Shown here: positions 1-8,525 of the stretch, piece after piece | Numbering within the stretch: the stretch's first letter is position 1 | Layout of the letters: each line of letters opens with the position of its first letter | Virus record (IMG/VR): IMGVR_UViG_3300032053_000511 | Coordinates: 1 to 24,098 of that record | Length of the DNA: 24,098 bases | From: a virus | Direction: 5' to 3' (one strand) | Translations under genes and position numbers: made by a program | The notes under the pieces: model-generated | What the model saw: only the letters and a program-made list of their open reading frames with translations | The model's database searches: none | Told to the model about the DNA's origin: nothing

Positions 1-1416
1 TTTTGGCGCAAGAGCAGAAAGGTGGTTCTCTTTGATGAGGTCGATGCTTACCCGAAGCTGGACGAGGGCGACCCGATCAAGCTGGGCCGCAACCGTGCTG
101 ATTACTACTGGGACCGAAAGATTGGTCAGGGCGGCACCCCGATCTTTGTAGGAGGCAAGACCGAGGAGGCCTTCCTGCGTGGTGACCAGCGGCGTTTCTT
201 TGTGCCGTGCCCGTTCTGCCAAACCATGCAGGTGTTGCGCTGGGAGCAAATGGAGCGCGAGGGCACAGCCGCCGGCTGTTACCGCTGCGAGAACTGCGCC
301 GATCTGATCCCCCACAGCAAGAAGCGCTGGATGGTTGAGCGCGGTGAGTGGCGGCCAACTGCTGAATCACAGCAGCCAGGCCTGGTGTCCTTTCACATCT
401 GGGCGGCCTACAGCTACAGCCCAGCAGCGGATTGGAGCGTGCTGGTGCGCGAGCACGCCGAGGCCCTAGACGCCATGAGGAAGGGTGACCCTGATGCAAT
501 GCAGACCTTCCGCAACACCGTGCTGGGCCTGCCGTGGGAAGACACGCTCTCAGGCAAGCTCACTGGCGACGGCCTGGCGGAACGGCGCAAGAACGAAGCC
601 ACTGGCAACGGCTATGCAGTGGGCACGGTGCCATCTGGCGTGCTGCTGATCACCGCTGGCGTTGACGTGCAGGGCGGTGGCGGCACTGTTGGCGAGCGGT
701 TGGTGGTGACGTTCTGGGGCTGGGGACGCGGCGAGGAAGGGTGGCACCTGGGCCACTTCGAGATTGACGGCGACCCACAGCAGGCCGAGACGCTGGCGCA
801 GCTCGATCAGATCGCCGCCACCAAGTGGAAGCGGGAAGACGGCATGGAGCTACGGGTGAGCATGGGCGGCATTGATGACGGTGGCATCGCTACCCAGGAG
901 GTCAGGGAATGGTGCCGCACTCGTTCGGCGCAATGGGTGCCGGTGAAAGGTGCGCCGCAGAAAGGCAAGCCACTGATAAGTCGTGGCGTGCCGGTGGATG
1001 TGAACCGGAAGAACCAGACCACTAAACGCGGCGTGATGCTGTATCACGTCGGCTATGACGCCAGCGTCAATCACCTGCAGGGCCGGCTGAGGGTGGAGCA
1101 ACCTGGCCCGAGTTACTTGCACCTCGGCGCTGCAGCCACTGATCAGTTCCTGGCGGAGCTGTTCCCGTGGAAGCGAATGCCCAAGCGCGATAAGGGCCAG
1201 ACCGTTTACAGCTGGATCTTGCCAAGAGGCGCAAGAGATGAAGGTGGAGATTGCACGCGCTACGCCTACGCCGCGCTGCAACTGGTGGCCAGGCGATATA
1301 ACCGCGCCACGATGTGGGACCAACTCGAGGCCGGCCTAACCAAGTCCGCACCCGAGACCACCAAGCGCCGCAGCTCAGCACCATCACGCCCGGGTGGATT
1401 CGTTTCTGGCTGGTGA
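1..1416 (+). CDS. Terminase large subunit, lambda gpA type (5' truncated)
   Basis: ATP-driven DNA packaging motor and nuclease that cuts the concatemer and pumps DNA through the portal. The reading frame is open from base 1, so the gene begins outside the window; the GTG at 22 is internal. About 471 residues remain; lambda gpA has 641, so the Walker A region is missing. Visible: a Walker B-like strand VVLFDEVDAY (bases 22-51); a Cys cluster CPFC (208-219) then CYRCENC (277-297), typical of gpA-like terminases; and a C-terminal nuclease domain with candidate metal-binding acids in AGVDV (Asp at 664-666) and IDDGG (from 871). The C-terminus is basic and Ser/Pro-rich. The small terminase subunit would lie upstream. 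The family call is firm; individual catalytic residues are inferred from position. Confidence 0.93.
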   Translation, partial: FWRKSRKVVLFDEVDAYPKLDEGDPIKLGRNRADYYWDRKIGQGGTPIFVGGKTEEAFLRGDQRRFFVPCPFCQTMQVLRWEQMEREGTAAGCYRCENCADLIPHSKKRWMVERGEWRPTAESQQPGLVSFHIWAAYSYSPAADWSVLVREHAEALDAMRKGDPDAMQTFRNTVLGLPWEDTLSGKLTGDGLAERRKNEATGNGYAVGTVPSGVLLITAGVDVQGGGGTVGERLVVTFWGWGRGEEGWHLGHFEIDGDPQQAETLAQLDQIAATKWKREDGMELRVSMGGIDDGGIATQEVREWCRTRSAQWVPVKGAPQKGKPLISRGVPVDVNRKNQTTKRGVMLYHVGYDASVNHLQGRLRVEQPGPSYLHLGAAATDQFLAELFPWKRMPKRDKGQTVYSWILPRGARDEGGDCTRYAYAALQLVARRYNRATMWDQLEAGLTKSAPETTKRRSSAPSRPGGFVSGW

Positions 1417-1432
1417 TCCATAGCCTGAGGCT

Positions 1433-2008
1433 ATGACAGTTCCCGCCACCATTCGGGCCGGCACAACAGTGCGGTGGGTGGAGCCGCCGACTGTGGATCT
1501 TGACGGCAATGCAGCCACATCAGCTAGCTGGACGCTGATCTCCTACCTGCGCACAAACACTGCCAGCGAAGGTGCTGCCGTTACCGGCACGGCACGCGCC
1601 GATGGCGGCTGGGATATGGCGATCACCGCCACCACGTCAAGCGCATTTGATGCCGGCACTTGGTACTGGGAGACCCGGGCCACCAGCGGCGCCACGGTGC
1701 TGACCATTGGCTCTGGCACCACGCAGGTGCTGCCAGGCCTGAACTACACCGGCACACCCGGCGCCTTCAACGGCCAAAGCCAAGCGGAGCAGGACCTCGT
1801 AGCGGTGCAGGCTGCAATCCGCTCGATCGTCAGCAAGGGCGCCAAGAGTTACACGATCGGCAGCAGGAAGTTTGACGCCGCCGATCTAGGCCAGCTGATG
1901 GAGCGCGAAGCGCAGCTCAAGGCGATCGTCGCCCGCGAGCGTGCCGCTGAAAAAGTGGCCGCCGGCCTGGGTGATCCGCGCTCGCTATTCGTGAGGTTTG
2001 GAAGATGA
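1433..2008 (+). CDS. Ig-like / gpW-like head-tail connector protein
   Basis: A 191-aa protein between terminase and portal. Residues 1-100 are Thr/Ala-rich and beta-rich, with tryptophans spaced as in a small Ig-like fold (WTLISYL, WDMAITA, WYWETRA). Residues about 120-191 are helical and resemble gpW/DUF6148-type connectors: a YTIGSRKF strand, a charged helix, then an LFVRFGR end. I recall unnamed prophage proteins with this two-part design at the same locus. A role in closing the head or joining head and tail is inferred from position and the C-terminal pattern. A GAGG at 1427-1430 sits only two bases from the ATG, closer than usual. The 3' end overlaps the portal start by four bases (ATGA), implying coupled translation. 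Confidence 0.75.
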   Translation: MTVPATIRAGTTVRWVEPPTVDLDGNAATSASWTLISYLRTNTASEGAAVTGTARADGGWDMAITATTSSAFDAGTWYWETRATSGATVLTIGSGTTQVLPGLNYTGTPGAFNGQSQAEQDLVAVQAAIRSIVSKGAKSYTIGSRKFDAADLGQLMEREAQLKAIVARERAAEKVAAGLGDPRSLFVRFGR

Positions 2009-3546
2009 GCAAGCGCAAGAAGCCACAGGCACCAGCCGCACCACGCCGCCGCGCCTATGAGGGCGCCATGGTGTCGCGGCTGACGGCCGACTGGGTGACC
2101 AGCTCGACATCGGCAGACGCTGAGATTGACGGCAGCTTGGTGCGGCTGCGCAACCGGGCGCGGCAGCTGGTCAGAGATAACGGCTACGCCCAGCAGGCGC
2201 TGCGCTGCATCGTCTCCAACGTGATTGGAACTGGCGTCAGGATGCAAGCCCAGGTGCCGGCGGCGGCCAACGGCGGCCGACCAGACACCGCAATCAATGA
2301 CGCCATCGAGCGGCAGTGGGCGCACTGGTGCCACGCCGACACCTGCCACGCTGCCGGTCAGCTGAGCCTGCAGGAAATAGCCCGGCTGGCATGGCGCGCC
2401 ATGGCTGAATCTGGCGAAGCGTTTATCCGATTGGTGCCTGAGGCCATGGGCGACGGCACCGTGCCGCTGGCATTGGAGATCCTTGAGGCCGATCTAGTTG
2501 ACGAGGGCAAGACATCAGGACCAGAAGCTGATGGTGGCGAGTGGCGAATGGGCGTGCGCGTCAACCGCTGGGGGCGGCCCACTGCCTATCGCTTCAGGAC
2601 ACGGCACCCGGGCGACGTGTCGGGATCGGTGGGCTATTCAGTGGTCGATGTCCCGGCCGACCAAGTAATTCATCTGCGCCGCATTGAGCGCCCCGGCCAA
2701 ACGCGAGGCGTTCCTTGGTTCGCTGCAGCAATCAAGAGCCTGCATCACTTGGCCGGCTACCAAGAAGCTGAAGTGGTGCGAGCCCGCGCCGCCAGCAGCC
2801 TGATGGGATTTATCACCAGCCCTGAAGGCGAGCTGATTGGTGATGACGTTTACGACGCCGAGCGCGTCAGCAACTTTGAACCAGGCGTCTTCAAGTACTT
2901 GGCGCCTGGCGAATCGGTCAGCGTGCCTCAGCTTGATGCACCTGACGGGCAGTTTGAGCCCTTTCTTAGGGCCATGCTGCGCGGCGTTGCAGCATCAACC
3001 GGCTGCAGCTTTGAGCAGGTCAGCAATGACTACAGCCAAAGCAACTACAGCTCAAATCGAATGAGCCGCCAGGATTCGATTGAGATGTGGAAGGGTGAGC
3101 AGCAATACGCCATCGAGCACTTCTACCGGCCGATCTTCCAAAGGTGGATGGATGCAGCTGTTGGTGTTGGTGATCTGTCGCTGCCGAGCTACGACACCAT
3201 GCGCGACCGCTATCAGGCCGTCCGCTGGTATCCGAGGGCCTGGGGCTTCCTTGATCCAAAGGTGGAGATCGGCGCTTACAAAGATGCTGTCCGCTGCGGC
3301 TTCATGACGCAGGCGCAGGTTGTAGCTGAGCAGGGTGGCGACCTGGCTGAGCTGATGCGCGACCTAGCGGCAGAGCGAGAGATGGCGCAAGAGCTGGGCC
3401 TGACCCTTGACATTGACGCCGGCAAGGTTTCAGGCGCCGGCCTGACGCAGGCACGGCCAACGGGATCAATTATTCCGCAAGACCCCTACGCACCAGATGA
3501 CACGGCAGCCGATGCCAGCAGCGACGACGTGGAGGACTTGAGCTGA
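2005..3546 (+). CDS. Portal protein, lambda gpB family
   Basis: The portal forms the dodecameric ring at one capsid vertex through which DNA enters and leaves. The 513-aa product is close to the 533 aa of lambda gpB. It has family features in order: a basic N-terminus; a helical segment rich in Arg and Gln ending in the conserved-type CIVSNVIGTGVRM; a beta-rich clip/stem region with EILEADLVDE; the FEQVSNDYSQSNYSS region typical of this family; and an acidic, disordered C-terminal tail. The gene begins inside the stop of the upstream gene (ATGA) and ends TGATG, giving the next gene its start. A lambda-type portal beside a gpA-type terminase is the expected pairing. Confidence 0.93.
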   Translation: MSKRKKPQAPAAPRRRAYEGAMVSRLTADWVTSSTSADAEIDGSLVRLRNRARQLVRDNGYAQQALRCIVSNVIGTGVRMQAQVPAAANGGRPDTAINDAIERQWAHWCHADTCHAAGQLSLQEIARLAWRAMAESGEAFIRLVPEAMGDGTVPLALEILEADLVDEGKTSGPEADGGEWRMGVRVNRWGRPTAYRFRTRHPGDVSGSVGYSVVDVPADQVIHLRRIERPGQTRGVPWFAAAIKSLHHLAGYQEAEVVRARAASSLMGFITSPEGELIGDDVYDAERVSNFEPGVFKYLAPGESVSVPQLDAPDGQFEPFLRAMLRGVAASTGCSFEQVSNDYSQSNYSSNRMSRQDSIEMWKGEQQYAIEHFYRPIFQRWMDAAVGVGDLSLPSYDTMRDRYQAVRWYPRAWGFLDPKVEIGAYKDAVRCGFMTQAQVVAEQGGDLAELMRDLAAEREMAQELGLTLDIDAGKVSGAGLTQARPTGSIIPQDPYAPDDTAADASSDDVEDLS

Positions 3547-5441
3547 TGGCCAACGTCAACGGCAGTGATATTCAATCTGCCAAGGAAGAACAAATCGCGC
3601 TGCATAGCCTGAGGCCAGATACAGCTGCGCCGATGGAACAACGCGACCTCAACCGTGAGCCGCTCCGCCGCGTTGCGTCATTTGATGCCAGCGCGGTTGG
3701 AGAGGAATCACGGTCGCTGGAGTTTAGCTTCAGCAGCGAGGCCCCGGTAGCTCGATGGTTTGGAGACGAGGTGCTCAGCCACAACTCCGAATCTGTTGAT
3801 CTCACCCGCCTCAACGATGGCGCGCCCCTGCTCTGGAATCACAATCCAGATCAGGTGCTTGGTGTTGTTGAGCGCGGCTGGATTGACGGCGAGAAAAGGC
3901 GCGGAATGGTCGCGGTTCGGTTCAGCCGCTCAGCATTTGCTGAGGAAAAGCTGGCCGATATTCGCGACGGCATTCTGCGCAATGTCTCCGTTGGCTACAG
4001 CATCAACGACGCCGATCAGACACGCGACGGCTCCATCGTTGCGACCTCATGGCAACCCCATGAGGTTTCGGTGGTGTCGGTCCCTGCTGATGTCTCCGTC
4101 GGAATCGGGCGCCAGCTCGAGACCACAATCGCGGCCCCGGCCGCAGACCAAACCCAACCCCCGATCGAATCCATGGAACCGACCATCGACATCGAGGCGG
4201 TGAAGGCTCAGGCTGCGGCCGATGAGCGTTCACGCGTCTCCAGCATCACCGGCCTTTGCCGCACCCACGCCGCCGACGATCTGGCCCAAGGCCTGATCGA
4301 GCGTGGCGCCACTGAATCTGATGCCATGAAGGAAGTGCTCGCTGCCATCGGCAAGCGCGCCAGCCAGCCTGCTGCTCCTAAGGCGGCTCAGCCCATCGCC
4401 TCCGGTGGTTCGGCTGACATTGGCCTGAGCGATAAGGAAGCCCGCTCCTACAGCTTCCTGCGCGCCATCCGTGCTCAGGCGTTCCCCAACGATCGCTCTG
4501 CTTACGAGGCCGCCGGCTTTGAGCGTGAGGTGTCTGCTGCTGTTGAGCAGCAGATGGGCGTCAGCGCTCGCGGCTACCTGATCAGCAATGAGGTGCTTAA
4601 GCGTGATCTGACCGTCGGCACTGCATCTGCAGCTGGCGATCTTGTCTTCACCGATGCACGGCCTGGTTCGTTCATCGAGCTGCTGCGCAATCGCCTAGCG
4701 CTGACCACCCTTGGCGTCACGATGCTCACCGGCCTCAACGGCCCGGTTGCCATCCCCCGCCAAAACGCCGGCGGCACGGCCTACTGGGTGGCAGAGAAGG
4801 GCACGCTCACCGAGAGCAACCCCACGGTTGACCAGGTGAACATGACGCCGAAAACCCTCGGCGCCTACACCGAGTTCAGCCGCCGCCTGCTGCTCCAGTC
4901 GTCCATTGACGTGGAGACCATGGTGCGCAATGAGCTGGCCACCGTGATCGCGCTTGAGATCGACCGCGCTGCGCTCTACGGCCTGGGCAACACTAACCAG
5001 CCCCAAGGCCTGAAGTTGATCACCGGCATCAACACCGAGGACTTTGCTGCCAATGCCCCGACTTACGCGGAGCTGGTGAGCATGGAGATCAAAATCAACG
5101 CCGATAACGCCGACATCGGCGCAATGTCCTACGTCACCAACAGCACCATCTACGGCGGCTTCAAGACCACCGAGAAGGCCAGCAGCACCGCTCAGTTCGT
5201 CCTTGAGCCCGGCGGCACGGTGAACGGCTATGGCGTGGTCCGCTCCAACCAGGTCGCCACTGGCGATGTGTTCTTTGGAGTTTGGAACCAGATGCTGATG
5301 GGCATGTGGGGCGCTCTGGATCTGCAGGTCAACCCCTACGCGCTGGATACCTCCGGCGGCGTGCGGGTGACTGCATTGCAGGACGTTGACGTAGCGGTGC
5401 GCCATCCCGAGGCGTTCACCCGCGGCAACAACACCCTTTGA
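3546..5441 (+). CDS. Prohead protease-major capsid protein fusion (HK97 type)
   Basis: One 631-aa polyprotein. Residues about 30-190 are a U35-type prohead protease: WNHNPDQVLGVVE carries candidate catalytic His99, NVSVGYS carries Ser148, and WQPHEVSVVSVPAD follows with possible third residue Glu173. Residues about 200-275 are Pro/Ala-rich, then helical, and look like a scaffold or delta segment. From about 290 to the end is an HK97-fold major capsid protein, with PRQNAGGTAYWVAEKG, TLGAYTEFSRRLL and NTNQPQGL. The protease presumably frees itself, removes the linker and leaves mature capsid subunits. No S49/ClpP-like protease of lambda gpC type is seen, so capsid assembly is HK97-like although terminase and portal are lambda-like. 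The cleavage site cannot be placed from sequence alone. Confidence 0.9.
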   Translation: MANVNGSDIQSAKEEQIALHSLRPDTAAPMEQRDLNREPLRRVASFDASAVGEESRSLEFSFSSEAPVARWFGDEVLSHNSESVDLTRLNDGAPLLWNHNPDQVLGVVERGWIDGEKRRGMVAVRFSRSAFAEEKLADIRDGILRNVSVGYSINDADQTRDGSIVATSWQPHEVSVVSVPADVSVGIGRQLETTIAAPAADQTQPPIESMEPTIDIEAVKAQAAADERSRVSSITGLCRTHAADDLAQGLIERGATESDAMKEVLAAIGKRASQPAAPKAAQPIASGGSADIGLSDKEARSYSFLRAIRAQAFPNDRSAYEAAGFEREVSAAVEQQMGVSARGYLISNEVLKRDLTVGTASAAGDLVFTDARPGSFIELLRNRLALTTLGVTMLTGLNGPVAIPRQNAGGTAYWVAEKGTLTESNPTVDQVNMTPKTLGAYTEFSRRLLLQSSIDVETMVRNELATVIALEIDRAALYGLGNTNQPQGLKLITGINTEDFAANAPTYAELVSMEIKINADNADIGAMSYVTNSTIYGGFKTTEKASSTAQFVLEPGGTVNGYGVVRSNQVATGDVFFGVWNQMLMGMWGALDLQVNPYALDTSGGVRVTALQDVDVAVRHPEAFTRGNNTL

Positions 5442-5455
5442 TCTGAGACATAACG

Positions 5456-5650
5456 ATGCTGATTGAGATCCTCCGCCAAACATCCATCAAAGGCATCCCC
5501 GCAAGGGTTGGCGAATTGATTGATGTATCCGATGCTGATGGCCGTTACCTAGTCGGTAACGGTAAGGCAAAGGAGGCGGAGACTCAACCAGTTGCATGTT
5601 TTATGCCTGAGGCGCGGAAGCCTCGCCCCCGTAAATTTACCCCCGCCTGA
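5456..5650 (+). CDS. Small conserved phage protein (DUF7210-like), head module
   Basis: A 64-aa protein right after the capsid gene. Residues 1-40 follow a pattern often seen in small proteins downstream of phage capsid genes: a short strand, then IPARVGELIDVSDADGRYLVGNGKAKEA, here quoted by its core motif GELIDVSDADGRYLV. This resembles DUF7210-like proteins. The C-terminal 20 residues are basic and proline-rich (RKPRPRKFTP). The function is unknown; a capsid-associated or assembly role is inferred only from position. The gap to the capsid gene is 14 bases and to the next gene 3 bases, so it belongs to the same transcript. Confidence 0.6.
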   Translation: MLIEILRQTSIKGIPARVGELIDVSDADGRYLVGNGKAKEAETQPVACFMPEARKPRPRKFTPA

Positions 5651-5653
5651 TCA

Positions 5654-6043
5654 ATGGCCATCTTTCAACAAACGCTGGAAAAACTTCAGCACTTCCCGCT
5701 TCACCCTGTTGCATCTGAATCCGCCACCTTCACCGGCGCCACCACCAACATTGCTGACCTTGGCGACTTCGATGGTGACATCCAGGTGATTCTGGATGCT
5801 GGCGCTGCTGCATCTTCCGGCACCATGACCGGCAAGATCCAGCACAGCGACACCACAACCGCTGGTGACTTTGGTGATTTCACCGGCAACGGTTTCACCG
5901 CTGTTGCTCAGGCTGCATCAAAGCAGGTGATCACCCTGAACAGTGACGCTCTCAAGCGTTACATCCGGTTCGTTGGCACCATTGCCGCCAGTGGCACCAC
6001 CATCTACTCCGTCAACGGCTACGGCCTGAAGAAGTACGGCTGA
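5654..6043 (+). CDS. Probable capsid decoration or head structural protein
   Basis: A 129-aa, beta-rich protein rich in Gly, Thr and Ala, with no signal peptide or membrane segment. Recognisable parts are an N-terminal FPLHPVASES, a central GKIQHSDTTTAGDFGDF strand pair, and the C-terminal LKRYIRFVGTIAASG. I recall similar 120-130 aa proteins after the major capsid gene in many siphophages, where they are annotated as structural or decoration proteins. Position between capsid and gpFII-like joiner supports a head-surface role, but no biochemical function can be read from the sequence. The stop overlaps the next start by one base (TGATG). Confidence 0.6.
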   Translation: MAIFQQTLEKLQHFPLHPVASESATFTGATTNIADLGDFDGDIQVILDAGAAASSGTMTGKIQHSDTTTAGDFGDFTGNGFTAVAQAASKQVITLNSDALKRYIRFVGTIAASGTTIYSVNGYGLKKYG

Positions 6044-6321
6044 TGGCACTTACCGAGAACCTAGATGTGTTCTTGGCAGACTTCGGCGTCAGCGTAACTG
6101 CTGGCGCCGTTTCTGGTGTTGGCATCTTGGACATGCCCGGTGAGCTGGTGGCCGATGGGATGATCATCACCACTGATTACAGCCTCAGGTGCGAAGCGTC
6201 AAAGTTTGGAACGTTGGCCTATGGCGCGTCAATCACCGTTGACGGCGCGGCCTACACAATTCGCGAGAATAGACTGATCGAAGATGGTGTGTTCTGTGAG
6301 ATCACGCTGCAAAAGACCTGA
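6043..6321 (+). CDS. Head-tail joining protein, lambda gpFII-like
   Basis: A 92-aa protein with the features of gpFII/phage-attach proteins, which form the ring joining the filled head to the tail. It starts with a short helix (LDVFLADFG), then V.GILDMP, a central strand region around YSLRCEASKF, and ends in a beta hairpin (TVDGAAYTIRENRLIEDG) leading to the hydrophobic ITLQKT. The length and the motif order fit the family, and the position at the end of the head module is the expected one. It begins on the stop of the preceding gene. The family call is by pattern, not by alignment. Confidence 0.7.
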   Translation: MALTENLDVFLADFGVSVTAGAVSGVGILDMPGELVADGMIITTDYSLRCEASKFGTLAYGASITVDGAAYTIRENRLIEDGVFCEITLQKT

Positions 6322-6342
6322 CCCCCATCACTGGATCTGATC

Positions 6343-6918
6343 ATGGCTGACCTGGTTGCCGCAGTACGAATCAACAAACCGGACATTCCAGGCGAACTGG
6401 GTGATCTGTACTTTCCCGCGTCTCAAGGTGTAGCCGGCAAGGCATACCGCACCACCGCCACCATCACCCGCCCCAGCAACACCACTGCCTACACCGCTGG
6501 CGACGTTGTTGGAGATACCGGCGGCAGCGCGATCATCAGCCTGACCGCTGCTGGCCCAAGTGCTGGGTTTGTGATCATCCAGAGCGTCTCGCTGGTGTTC
6601 AGTGACAGCGCAGTACCTAGCGGCATGGGTGCGTTCCGGCTGCATCTGTATTCCGCCAGCCCGACTGCCATCGCTGACAACGCCGTCTTTGACTTGGTGA
6701 GCGGCGAGCGGGCCAACTACATGGGCTTCATCGACCTGCCAACACCTGTCGATTTTGGCAGCAGCCTCTACACCCAGACCGATTACCCCGGCAGGCTGAT
6801 CAAGCTGGGCACTGCCAGCACCACGTTGTTTGCTGAACTTGAAACCCGTGGCGCCTACACCCCAGTTAGTGCCAGCACGGTGGCCATCCGCGTGAATCTG
6901 CTGGAGGCTGGCCTGTGA
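6343..6918 (+). CDS. Phage structural protein of the accessory (neck) cassette
   Basis: A 191-aa beta-rich protein. After about 33 residues it shows a pattern I recall from phage structural proteins of unknown role: TAYTAGDVVGDTGG, then GPSAGFVIIQSVSLVFSD, then AFRLHLYSASPTAIADN. No catalytic motif, signal peptide or membrane segment is visible. It lies between the head-tail joiner and the lectin-like spike, and the spike GTG start lies inside its 3' end (GTGA, four bases), so the two are probably made together. A role as adaptor or base for the spike is an inference from that coupling. It could also be a capsid-surface protein. Confidence 0.55.
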   Translation: MADLVAAVRINKPDIPGELGDLYFPASQGVAGKAYRTTATITRPSNTTAYTAGDVVGDTGGSAIISLTAAGPSAGFVIIQSVSLVFSDSAVPSGMGAFRLHLYSASPTAIADNAVFDLVSGERANYMGFIDLPTPVDFGSSLYTQTDYPGRLIKLGTASTTLFAELETRGAYTPVSASTVAIRVNLLEAGL

Positions 6919-8204
6919 GCCGGCTGCTCGTTGCTCAGCGGGCGCTTACGGTCCCTGGCTGGGCTAAGGATGCACTCTGGCGCCGCGCTCAGGCAGTGCC
7001 GTCGCTTGACCTGCGCTTTGCTGACAACAAGAGCCTGGTTGATGCGGTCACTGGCGCGTCACTGGTCACGTTCACCCGCGCCAGCTCTGGCACGTTTGTG
7101 GATAGTGCTGGGGTGTTGCAGACCGCAGCCACCGACGTGCCTCGCTTTGACCACGACCCCACGACCGGCGAAAGCCTGGGGCCGCTGGTGGAGGGGCAGA
7201 GTACGAATCTTGTTCAGCAAAGTGCAGACATCTCAAATGTTTACTGGGTTAAATCAGAAACAACCGTAACTGCCAACGCCATTGCCGCTCCTGATGGCAC
7301 TATGACGGCAGGGAAGTTGGTTGAAAGCACAGCCAACAGTCAACATACTCTGGCTTCTGCCGCCATTACATGGGTTGGAAATACTCAATATACGGTTACC
7401 TTTTACGCTAAAGCAGGTGAGCGGTTTAATTTTGACCTTCTTCTAGGCACTGCCGGTAATTGGGTAAACGCCGAGCGTGTTGCCACTTTTAATGTAAGCG
7501 CCGGCACTCTTCTGCTTACCCCTAATTCGCCAGCAATTGCATCCATTCAAGCAGTAGGCAATGAGTGGTACAGGTGTCGATTGACCGCGACAACAGTAGC
7601 TTCACCGTCTGCTAGTGCTGTATTCATCCGCATGGCGGATAGCACTGGATTGTCTAGCTACCAAGGCATCACTGGGAACGGCATCTACCTCCGGGGCGCC
7701 CAACTAGAAGCCGGCGCATTCCCCACCAGCTACATCCCCACCACCACCGCAACCGCCACCCGCAGTGCTGATGTGGCGGACCTGATCAGCCAAGCAATCG
7801 CCAACAACATCCGCACGCTGTATCTGGAGTTCCGCAGCCCTGCATCTGGCACGCGAGGCGTGGCCAGCTTGAATGACAACACCGCCAACGAACGGGTCAA
7901 CGTGCTCACCAGTGGCACCGACCCACGGCTGATTGTTTTTGATGGCGGCGCGGAGCAGGCCAACGTCAACGGTGGCACCGTGACGGCCAATCAACGCACC
8001 CGCGTGGCAGTGCAAATCAACGCTAACGATTTTGCCATCAGCATTAACGGTGCCGCCGTGGTGACTGACACCAGCGGCACGCTGCCAACCGTTGACCGCC
8101 TGATGCTGGGCCGCACGCAAGCCGGCGAGTATCTCACCGGCACGCTGGCGCGGGTGATCGGATGGGACACTACGCGGCCCGATCTGCAAACGCTGAGCCA
8201 ATAA
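6915..8204 (+). CDS. Lectin-like head or neck spike protein
   Basis: A 429-aa probable surface appendage that may bind host glycans. The GTG start is chosen because it overlaps the upstream stop and has GGAG at 6903-6906. Residues about 51-100 carry VTFTRASSGTFVDSAGVLQ and RFDHDPTTGESLG, a signature seen at the start of many phage spike proteins. Residues about 100-275 look like a carbohydrate-binding jelly roll ending in YLRGAQLEAGAFPTSYIPT. Residues about 290-429 look like a concanavalin A/LamG-type domain, with LYLEFRSP and LARVIGWDTTR. No glycan-degrading motif is apparent. Bases about 7200-7680 are clearly lower in GC than the flanks. The position before the tail genes suggests a head or neck fibre rather than a tail-tip one. 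Confidence 0.7.
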   Translation: MSRLLVAQRALTVPGWAKDALWRRAQAVPSLDLRFADNKSLVDAVTGASLVTFTRASSGTFVDSAGVLQTAATDVPRFDHDPTTGESLGPLVEGQSTNLVQQSADISNVYWVKSETTVTANAIAAPDGTMTAGKLVESTANSQHTLASAAITWVGNTQYTVTFYAKAGERFNFDLLLGTAGNWVNAERVATFNVSAGTLLLTPNSPAIASIQAVGNEWYRCRLTATTVASPSASAVFIRMADSTGLSSYQGITGNGIYLRGAQLEAGAFPTSYIPTTTATATRSADVADLISQAIANNIRTLYLEFRSPASGTRGVASLNDNTANERVNVLTSGTDPRLIVFDGGAEQANVNGGTVTANQRTRVAVQINANDFAISINGAAVVTDTSGTLPTVDRLMLGRTQAGEYLTGTLARVIGWDTTRPDLQTLSQ

Positions 8205-8208
8205 CACC

Positions 8209-8490
8209 ATGCACTGCTACAAATTCCAATCCCGCACCCACTTCCGCACCCTGGCTGCTGCTGAGGGCCTGATCACTGCCGCCGGCGAGCTGATCACCGC
8301 CAGCCACACCCATGCCATAGATGAGGTTGGCACCATAACCAAGGGCGGCACCTACGACCCTGAAACTGGCGAGGTGATTACGCCTCCCATTCCCCGCAGC
8401 GGCTGGCATGTGAACTACGCCGGTGAGCCACCTGATGCGTGGGAGCAGTATCTGGTAACGCCGCAGCATCCAGCCAGGGTGTGGGCATGA
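8209..8490 (+). CDS. Small phage protein downstream of the spike
   Basis: A 93-aa soluble protein of unknown function. A pattern I recall from small phage proteins is visible: HAIDEVGTITKGGTY in the middle, then GWHVNYAGEPPDAWEQY and an ending VTPQHPARVWA. It starts four bases after the spike stop and is followed by 35 untranslated bases before the tail terminator. Proteins of this type often lie next to fibre or spike genes, so an assembly or attachment role is possible, but nothing in the sequence proves it. No Cys, membrane segment or catalytic motif is visible. Confidence 0.6.
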   Translation: MHCYKFQSRTHFRTLAAAEGLITAAGELITASHTHAIDEVGTITKGGTYDPETGEVITPPIPRSGWHVNYAGEPPDAWEQYLVTPQHPARVWA

Positions 8491-8525
8491 GCTGCTCAGA
8501 CTGACCCACAGCCCCACCCTTACCG

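Noticed and set aside
22-1416. Terminase gene starting at GTG 22
   Set aside because: The frame stays open to base 1 and this GTG lies in the Walker B strand, so the true start is outside the window.
4695-5483. 262-codon minus-strand open frame inside the capsid gene
   Set aside because: It lies fully opposite a well-supported capsid domain; its composition (runs of Gly, His, Val, Ala) is what the reverse strand of GC-rich coding DNA gives, and no motif is recognisable.
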